DNA of 64,000 nt from Cytophagales bacterium (GTDB lineage: Bacteria > Bacteroidota > Bacteroidia > Cytophagales > Spirosomataceae): contig JAAFJP010000017.1 of the NCBI GenBank assembly GCA_013298125.1, forward strand, positions 61,249 through 125,248, read 5' to 3'. The position numbers and the translations under genes were made by a program. Below, piece by piece: positions 18,163 through 24,412 of the stretch (the stretch's first letter is position 1; the number at the start of each line of letters is the position of its first letter). The notes below the pieces were generated by a model that was not told the DNA's origin, ran no database searches, and worked only from the letters and a program-made list of their open reading frames with translations.

Positions 18163-19566
18163 CTACTTCTTAAACTTCAAAGCCAACACATTCTTACCAA
18201 CTTTTTTACCCTCAGCCAAACCAGTTTCATTATCCTGACGAGTATGAATTCCTCCGTACAAGCGTGAAATGGCTGCCTCTCTGGCGAATTCAGCAAAGTT
18301 TTTGTAATTTCTTGATTTTAAGATAATTCCAGTCGTATTATCTTTTCTACCATCGTGTGAGTTATCAGTAAAGGCAAAATCAGCCCCAAAATAATCAGTC
18401 AAAATTTCTGAAACCGCCCCTGATTGCGTTGAGTGTCCTGATGGAAAACCTGGGAATGGAGGCGTTACGAAAAGCCCTTTCCAAGTTGCATCAATTTCTC
18501 TACGAACCATCGTATAAGGACGTTCATTACTGTATTTGAATTTGCATTTCCAACAATTAATAAAAGCGTCATTCAAGGTGATTCCAACTCGTGCAAATGC
18601 TTCTGCTGCTTTACCAAGACCCGCTTTTGTTTGTTTCACGGCAATATTAGTGATGTTGTATGAATGTCCCGCTGGGGTAAATGTCTCTGTTGGATTGTCC
18701 GCCCAAAAGGCTGCAATTTCTTTTTGTTCAGCCGTCAAAGATTTATTGATATTATAAACTTCAAAATACTGCCCGAAATATGGAGATGTGTAAGAAGACG
18801 AGAAACCAATCGGAAGAGGCAAAGGCATATTCTGATTAGCTGGCACAAAAGTACGATTTGTTCCCCAAGTAGGTTGCATCGGGATTTTTTGTCCACTTTC
18901 AGTTACTGACCAAGCCCCCGGAAATACAGGAACCACATAATCCGCAGGAAAATTACGCTTGTAGCCTTCATGTCCACCGTCCGTTTTCGACCACTCAAAA
19001 ATGGCATCCGCAATGCTCTGACCGTATTTTTCAGAACGGTCAATGATGTCCTGAGCAATGCCTGTTTTATTCGCATTTTTCAAAACTACTTCAACCGAAT
19101 CAATAATTCTCTTATTGGCTACCGCTTGTGGGCGTGATGCCTCTGCGTATAATGCACGTAAGATATTGGCTTCGGCTGCATTGGCACTCAAAGCCCAGTT
19201 ATACTCCTTGCCTGTTTCTACTTTGGGTAAAGTTGTCAAACTTGCCAATTGACCTTGAAGTGACTGATTATTAGTCAATCCACCCACCACGGACTCGTAC
19301 ATGGTTAGTCCACCGAGGGCATACGCACGGGCAGCCACAGGGGGCGTGTAACCCGCAGTTCCTTTGGTTAATTTGAGTTGCATTTCAGCCCAAGTAGTAG
19401 CAACATCTGCTGAAAGTTTATTTGCAGGAGAGTCATCCACGGTTGGTTGTGAGGGCGTTACGTCGGTCTCTTTGACTTTACAGGAATCTAAAAATAATAC
19501 CAGCGAAGCCATGGCAAGCCAGTAGGAAGCCCTTTTGAGAGGGTTTACAGAAGGAAAGTTAGTCAT
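18163..19566 (-). CDS. Vanadium-dependent haloperoxidase / PAP2-superfamily lipoprotein
   Basis: The ~467-residue protein begins MTNFPSVNPLKRAS and has a lipobox near LFLDSC, so it is probably a lipoprotein. The C-terminal half has the vanadate/phosphate-binding pattern: KYSNERPYTMVR (the K-x6-RP block), then GFPSGHSTQSG, then AISRLYGGIHTRQDN (SR-x5-H-x3-D), matching vanadium haloperoxidases and PAP2 acid phosphatases. The length is that of the vanadium haloperoxidase-related group of Bacteroidota. Whether it halogenates or dephosphorylates cannot be decided from sequence. A longer open frame starts only at a TTG (19602), so the ATG at 19566 was chosen. Confidence 0.88.
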   Translation of the reverse strand: MTNFPSVNPLKRASYWLAMASLVLFLDSCKVKETDVTPSQPTVDDSPANKLSADVATTWAEMQLKLTKGTAGYTPPVAARAYALGGLTMYESVVGGLTNNQSLQGQLASLTTLPKVETGKEYNWALSANAAEANILRALYAEASRPQAVANKRIIDSVEVVLKNANKTGIAQDIIDRSEKYGQSIADAIFEWSKTDGGHEGYKRNFPADYVVPVFPGAWSVTESGQKIPMQPTWGTNRTFVPANQNMPLPLPIGFSSSYTSPYFGQYFEVYNINKSLTAEQKEIAAFWADNPTETFTPAGHSYNITNIAVKQTKAGLGKAAEAFARVGITLNDAFINCWKCKFKYSNERPYTMVRREIDATWKGLFVTPPFPGFPSGHSTQSGAVSEILTDYFGADFAFTDNSHDGRKDNTTGIILKSRNYKNFAEFAREAAISRLYGGIHTRQDNETGLAEGKKVGKNVLALKFKK

Positions 19567-19701
19567 ATTGTAAGAAATAATTAATGGAGAATAAAATACC
19601 AAGGCGGTTAAAAAAGTTCTATTCCCCCTTTTTGTAGCAAAAATCTTGCCATAAAGTTTATGATATGTTCATATACGTTTCAAAAGCATTTAACCACAAA
19701 A

Positions 19702-19730
19702 AAACTCTTTACAACGAATGCAAAGAGTTT
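19702..19730. repeat. Short hairpin upstream of dnaG and the haloperoxidase gene
   Basis: AAACTCTTT (19702-19710) and AAAGAGTTT (19722-19730) form a 9-bp stem in the divergent gap 19567-20012. The rest of that gap is AT-rich and ends in the large palindrome at 19900-19987. No promoter consensus could be fixed. Confidence 0.4.
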
Positions 19731-19899
19731 CTACTATTCAAATAATAGCAAGGCAATACAACCAATGGTCAGGTATTTCCTCTCTTTTAGGACAAAGGTT
19801 TCGTGAAATAGTCACCTATTTGATGAATTATTTTCACGAAAATTGAATTATTGATTTCAAATCGAACAAAAAACGTAATTTTGAGTGAAGAATACAGAA

Positions 19900-19987
19900 A
19901 ACCTCACCCCCGACCCCTCTCCGATGGAGAGGGGAGTTATTGGACGAATACTCCCCTCTCTATCGGAGAGGGGTCGGGGGTGAGGTT
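19900..19987. repeat. GC-rich palindrome directly upstream of dnaG
   Basis: Two 37-nt arms (19900-19936 and 19951-19987) are nearly perfect inverted copies, starting AACCTCACCCCCGACC and ending GGTCGGGGGTGAGGTT, with an inner ATCGGAGAGG. The element is much more GC-rich than its surroundings and lies 25 nt before the dnaG ATG. Its open reading frame extends dnaG upstream artificially. Confidence 0.85.
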
Positions 19988-20012
19988 ATACGGTCTCAAT
20001 AAACAATCCCCC

Positions 20013-22136
20013 ATGCGAATAGACCCACAAACCATAGAACGTATCCGACAAACCGCTGACGTAGCTGATGTCATCGGTGACTACGTGTCTTTGAAGAAAA
20101 AAGGGGCGAATCTTTGGGCTTGTTGCCCTTTTCATGGCGAAAAATCTCCATCGTTTTCAGTCTCGCCCGCCAAGGGAATTTATAAGTGTTTTGGTTGTGG
20201 GAAAGCGGGAGATTCTATCCGTTTTATCATGGATATTGAGGGCTTGGGCTATGGTGAAGCACTCAGACATTTAGCCAAAAAATATGGCATCGAAATTCAA
20301 GAAACTGTAATGACCGATGAGCAATTACAGTCTCAGAATGAACGAGAGAGCCTTTTGATTGTCTTGAATTATGCTAAAAATTATTACCAAAATAATCTCT
20401 TCAAACACGACGAAGGGCAGTCGATTGGTTATCCATACTTCAAAGAAAGAGGTTTTTCTGATAAAACTATCAACACTTTTGAATTAGGTTATAGCCTCGA
20501 ATCTTGGGATGCTTTTACGAAAGAAGCTCTCAAAAATGGATATTCTTTGGAAGTCTTAGAAAAGGCAGGATTAACTATTGTAAAGGAAAGTGAACAAAGC
20601 CAAAACCCTAATCCCCAATCCCCAATCCCTAATCCCAAATCCTTTGACCGTTTTCGTAATCGAGTAACTTTTCCAATTCATAATGTTTCAGGAAAAGTGA
20701 TTGCCTTTGGAGCAAGGATTTTGAAGGCGGATAAATCTCAGGCGAAATATTTGAACTCACCCGAAACGGAGGTTTATCATAAATCGAACGTTCTCTACGG
20801 AATTTTTCAAGCTAAAAACTCCATCCGAACAAAAGACGTATGTTATTTGGTGGAGGGATATACAGACGTAATTTCCTTGCATCAGGCGGGTATCGAAAAC
20901 GTAGTTGCTTCTTCGGGAACGTCTTTGACCATTGAGCAAATCCGTTTGATTGGGCGTTTTACGCAAAATATTACCGTTCTCTACGATGGTGACACGGCTG
21001 GTATAAAAGCCTCTCTACGTGGAATGGACATGATTCTGGAAGAAGGGCTGAACGTAAAATTAGTCGTATTTCCAGAAGGTGAAGACCCTGATAGTTATGT
21101 ACAAAAGATTGGTTCTGAGGCATTTGTCAAACATATCCAAGACCACGCCGCCGATTTTATTACTTTCAAAGCTGAACTTTCCCTGAAAGAAGCGGGCAAT
21201 GACCCCTTCAAAAGAGCTGAGTTGATCAAGGATATGGTGGGGAGTATTTCCAAAATTCCTGATTCGATAAAGCGGTCAATATTTTTTCAGAAAACTGCCA
21301 ACATGATGCAGATTGATGAACAATTATTGATTTCGGAAAGTAATAAAATCACGCTTGAAAGGGGTAAACAAAAGGAAAAAGATAGAGAAAGAGAGCAAAA
21401 TCGTCAAAGATTACAGCGTGATTTACCCAATGGCGTAACGGTCAATAAACCTAATCCGAATGTAAATCTGGGTGAAATGCCAAGTTTTTCGGAAGATGAG
21501 GAATTTTCTGGATTTTTGACTCCCGGGGTGGTCGGTGGGGACACCGACCACGGGGGTGGGTATGCAGAAATTGTTATTGATGCCCCTGATGCACCCAGAA
21601 CGGTACTTTCGGGTATGGCTTTGCAGGAATTGGAGTGTATCAGATTATTGATAAATCACGGAACGAAGGAAGTTGATCCAGGCGTTGCCCCAGGCGTGAC
21701 GGTAACGCATTATATTTTGGCAGAAATTGACGGAATCAACTTTGCGACCCCCATTTATCAAGAAATTTTGACGATATTTCGGGAACAATTTTTGCAGGGA
21801 AATATCTTGAACGCCCAGCATTTTATTGGACATCAATTAGACAACATTCAACAGGAAGCAATCAATCTTTCGTCTGAACGTTATTCCATCTCTGACCAAT
21901 GGGTGAAGCACGACATCCACGTACCTACGGAGATAGACAAGCTGGCGGATTTAGCTTTTCAGAATATCCTCCGACTCAAAAAAGCCTATAACGAACAGCA
22001 AATGAAGGAGATAATGAAAAAAATATCCCAAACCGCCGACATGACCGAACAAACCCAATTATTGGAACAATTTATGGTTCTGAAACAAATTGAGAAAGAT
22101 ATTGCGAAGGAGTTGGGGACGGTAGTGGTTAGGTAG
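20013..22136 (+). CDS. dnaG: DNA primase
   Basis: The 707-residue primase makes RNA primers for replication. The CHC2 zinc finger has C38, H41, C59 and C62 (CPFH ... KCFGCG). The catalytic core contains the NRVTFPIHN block and the TOPRIM elements VEGYTD and YDGDTAG, followed by the C-terminal helicase-binding region. I start at the ATG giving MRIDPQTIERI, the normal DnaG N-terminus; the longer frame begins at a TTG and reads through a palindromic repeat. Two oddities lie inside: a low-complexity NPNPQSPIPNPK stretch (~194-208) from a CCCCAATC-type tandem repeat, and a Gly-rich insertion (~503-518) encoded by a palindrome. Both interrupt otherwise conserved linkers. Confidence 0.95.
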   Translation: MRIDPQTIERIRQTADVADVIGDYVSLKKKGANLWACCPFHGEKSPSFSVSPAKGIYKCFGCGKAGDSIRFIMDIEGLGYGEALRHLAKKYGIEIQETVMTDEQLQSQNERESLLIVLNYAKNYYQNNLFKHDEGQSIGYPYFKERGFSDKTINTFELGYSLESWDAFTKEALKNGYSLEVLEKAGLTIVKESEQSQNPNPQSPIPNPKSFDRFRNRVTFPIHNVSGKVIAFGARILKADKSQAKYLNSPETEVYHKSNVLYGIFQAKNSIRTKDVCYLVEGYTDVISLHQAGIENVVASSGTSLTIEQIRLIGRFTQNITVLYDGDTAGIKASLRGMDMILEEGLNVKLVVFPEGEDPDSYVQKIGSEAFVKHIQDHAADFITFKAELSLKEAGNDPFKRAELIKDMVGSISKIPDSIKRSIFFQKTANMMQIDEQLLISESNKITLERGKQKEKDREREQNRQRLQRDLPNGVTVNKPNPNVNLGEMPSFSEDEEFSGFLTPGVVGGDTDHGGGYAEIVIDAPDAPRTVLSGMALQELECIRLLINHGTKEVDPGVAPGVTVTHYILAEIDGINFATPIYQEILTIFREQFLQGNILNAQHFIGHQLDNIQQEAINLSSERYSISDQWVKHDIHVPTEIDKLADLAFQNILRLKKAYNEQQMKEIMKKISQTADMTEQTQLLEQFMVLKQIEKDIAKELGTVVVR

Positions 22137-22141
22137 AGAAG

Positions 22142-22488
22142 TTTTAATTTTCAATTTTCAATGGTCAATTTACAATGTTCAAGTGAAAAAGTAATAGAGA
22201 TAAAGGAATGTTTCAATCTGGTATACGAAACGTGGTAGATATTTCGATTTTTCAACGGATTAAATCGCAGCGGCGAACCGCCCGTTGTTAGGATATAGAC
22301 CGTCCCGATGGGACTTATTTATAGCGACAAAATTCCGTAGGAATGACCGATTTCCTAACAACGGGCGGTTCGCCGCTGCGATTTAATCCGTTGGGTAAAA
22401 AGAAATTATCCTGCATTCATCTGTACACCCTTTCAATTTTTACTTGAAAATTGAGCATTGACCATTGTAAATTGAAAATTAAAAACTT
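22142..22488. repeat. Nested palindromic elements between dnaG and the phosphatase gene
   Basis: The inner element has two perfect 41-bp arms (22253-22293 and 22353-22393) beginning CAACGGATTAAATCGCAGCG and ending in TTAGGA / TCCTAA, around a 59-nt loop holding CGTCCCGATGGGAC. Outside it, TTTTCAATGGTCAATTTACA-like sequence (22149 onward) is inverted at 22455-22485. The layout looks like one repeat inserted into another. No protein is encoded. Confidence 0.85.
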
Positions 22489-22525
22489 CATAATCACTAA
22501 AAATAAAACAGCAAAACCAAAAGCC

Positions 22526-23029
22526 ATGACAAAAACCTTGTATTTAGTCCGCCATGCACAGGCTTCTGACTCGGTCAGTCCAGACCTAATTCGTCCACTC
22601 GTAGCGAATGGAATGATTGACGCTGCCCGAATGGGCAGACATCTTGCTTCAAAAATGCAAGGAATTGACCTTATTTTGACTTCTCACGCAGAACGTACAC
22701 AAATGACTGCACAAGTTTTTTGTGAACAGTTAGGCATTGATAATGAGGTAGTTAAAGTAGAAGAAGACCTTTATGAAAGCTCGCCAAAACATTATTTAGA
22801 TGCCATCAATTGCGTTGCTGAAAATATAGATTCCGTGATGATAGTTGGACACAATCCAAGCATCAGTTACTTAGCCGAATTTTTGACTAATGAAGAAATC
22901 GGTTCAATGCCCACTTGTTCTGTTGTAGGTATGACCTTTGAAGGTTTGACTTGGGCAGAAGTTTCCAAAAAAACAGGACACATGACTTTCTATGATTCTC
23001 CTGATGGGATTATGGGGGTGAAGGTGTAA
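22526..23029 (+). CDS. SixA-like histidine phosphatase
   Basis: The 167-residue protein has the phosphohistidine motif LVRHAQAS near its start, LTSHAERTQMTA (the second Arg block), an acidic segment EEDLYESS and the second active-site His in MIVGHNPSIS. These are the hallmarks of the histidine phosphatase branch that includes SixA, which dephosphorylates protein phosphohistidine. The frame is open further upstream to a TTG, but that part is repeat-derived, so the ATG at 22526 is preferred. A strong terminator follows. Confidence 0.9.
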   Translation: MTKTLYLVRHAQASDSVSPDLIRPLVANGMIDAARMGRHLASKMQGIDLILTSHAERTQMTAQVFCEQLGIDNEVVKVEEDLYESSPKHYLDAINCVAENIDSVMIVGHNPSISYLAEFLTNEEIGSMPTCSVVGMTFEGLTWAEVSKKTGHMTFYDSPDGIMGVKV

Positions 23030-23032
23030 AAT

Positions 23033-23068
23033 AAAAAGGCTAAGAAATTGAGATTTCTTAGCCTTTTT
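23033..23068 (+). terminator. Rho-independent terminator after the phosphatase gene
   Basis: AAAAAGGCTAAGAAAT pairs perfectly with ATTTCTTAGCCTTTTT around TGAG, and more T residues follow. It starts 4 nt past the stop codon. Confidence 0.95.
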
Positions 23069-23184
23069 TTATGACTATTTAAACGCATACTCTAATAAAC
23101 AAGAAAGTTGGTATAAATCAAAATGCGGAGAGTTCTGTCGTTCTTTTTGAATTATAACAAATCTATTTATAATATACTTTTTAA

Positions 23185-23226
23185 GTATATATACAAATTT
23201 GCATATATACAAAAATGTATATATAT
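23185..23226 (+). promoter_or_regulatory. Candidate operator: repeated GTATATATAC-type palindromes
   Basis: GTATATATAC (23185-23194) is a perfect palindrome. A second dyad, ATATATAC (23203-23210) - 6 nt - GTATATAT (23217-23224), lies exactly between the -33 and -7 boxes of the STAND operon. Two related sites in a promoter suggest a bound repressor. No repressor gene is adjacent, so control by one of the two ATPases or by a distant factor is open. Confidence 0.5.
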
Positions 23227-23229
23227 TTG
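23198..23229 (+). promoter_or_regulatory. Promoter of the STAND ATPase operon
   Basis: TTTG (23198-23201), 20 nt, then TATATTTG (23222-23229) matches the Bacteroidota -33/-7 consensus at good spacing. Transcription would start ~14 nt before the ATG at 23249. Confidence 0.7.
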
Positions 23230-23248
23230 AAAAAATAAAATCACTAAT

Positions 23249-24412
23249 ATGGAAAGTAGAACAGGAACTCCCGTTGAAGGAGATGACTTTTTTGGAAGAG
23301 AAAAAGAATTGATTTACGCATGGAAGCGTATAAAGGCAGGCAATAATTTAATATTTCCTTCACCTCGTAGAGTTGGTAAGACTTCGTTTGCTCTAAAACT
23401 ATTGGAAATAGCTAAGGATGAGGGGTGGCAAATAATTTCTTTGAATCTCGAAAAAAATATTGGGGAAAAAGCATTTGTAGAATCTTTTGTAGAAGAACTC
23501 AAAAATTCGTCTACTTGGGAGTCGTTAAAGGAAAAAAGCTCTAAATTATTCCAGTTACTAAAACAAATTAAACCCAGTTTTGAGCATGGGGAAATTAAAG
23601 TTTCATTAGACTGGCAAAATCATAAAGAAGATGTTTATAAACAATTATCAGAGCTACTTGACCATGATAAGCAAACATTAATTTTTATGGATGAATTTAC
23701 TGTACTTTTGTCAAATATAATCAATCAAGAAGATGGACACAGAAATGTATCATCTTTTCTACATTGGATGCGTGAGTTACGGATTAAATCAGGCTCTAAA
23801 ATTCGTTGGATTTTTTGTAGCTCAGTTGGTATTGAAAACTTTACTCATTTACATCGTATTAGTGCAACGATGAATGATATAGGAGACTATTCTTTGAAAT
23901 CATTTGACGTAGAAACAAGCATAGCAATGTTGAAAAAATTGGCAGAAAATAACAATGTAGATTTAAGTAATGAGGTACAAGATGCTATCGTTCAAAAATT
24001 ATCTTTTTGCTTACCTTATTTTCTACAATTGATGTTTGAAAAGATTAGCTACCTATCTGAGGTTGAATTATTGCCAATTAATTTTGAAATTGTAGAAACT
24101 GCATATAATGCACTTATAAGTGAGAAACATTTTAATACTTGGATAGAACGAATAGATGAACAGTACGGAGAAAATGCGAAATATGCTTTTACATTACTTA
24201 AACACATTTGTCAGGAAAAAAGTGGAAGTAAAAGAGAAACACTTATCAATATACTTTCTGTTTATATACAGGATACAATTGAATTAAATAATATACTAAG
24301 TACATTACTATTTATGCTTATAAATGACGGCTATCTAATTGAAGAGAAAGGACTTTATTTATTCCGATCACCTTTATTAAGAGATTTTTGGTTTAACAGA
24401 TTTGTAAAATGA
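23249..24412 (+). CDS. STAND/AAA-type ATPase, gene 1 of a two-gene operon
   Basis: The 387-residue ATP-binding protein opens with a GREKEL-type sequence typical of archaeal-ATPase-like and STAND NTPases. Walker A is SPRRVGKTS (~38-46) and Walker B is LIFMDEF (~144-150); a sensor-like SSVGIENF follows near 191. The C-terminal third is helical, ends in a winged-helix-like block (NDGYLIEEKGLYLFRSPLLRDFW in part), and lacks a recognisable effector domain. It overlaps gene 2 by ATGA, so translation is coupled. The pairing with a TPR-bearing second ATPase suggests a regulatory or conflict-type complex. Function is not established. Confidence 0.8.
   Translation: MESRTGTPVEGDDFFGREKELIYAWKRIKAGNNLIFPSPRRVGKTSFALKLLEIAKDEGWQIISLNLEKNIGEKAFVESFVEELKNSSTWESLKEKSSKLFQLLKQIKPSFEHGEIKVSLDWQNHKEDVYKQLSELLDHDKQTLIFMDEFTVLLSNIINQEDGHRNVSSFLHWMRELRIKSGSKIRWIFCSSVGIENFTHLHRISATMNDIGDYSLKSFDVETSIAMLKKLAENNNVDLSNEVQDAIVQKLSFCLPYFLQLMFEKISYLSEVELLPINFEIVETAYNALISEKHFNTWIERIDEQYGENAKYAFTLLKHICQEKSGSKRETLINILSVYIQDTIELNNILSTLLFMLINDGYLIEEKGLYLFRSPLLRDFWFNRFVK

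Noticed and set aside
19851..20012. N-terminal extension of dnaG by 54 codons
   Set aside because: It begins at a TTG and translates a palindromic repeat (PHPRPLSDGEG); the normal primase N-terminus starts at the ATG at 20013.
22451..22525. Extension of the SixA-like phosphatase
   Set aside because: TTG start within repeat sequence; the conserved LVRHA motif is at the usual distance from the ATG at 22526.
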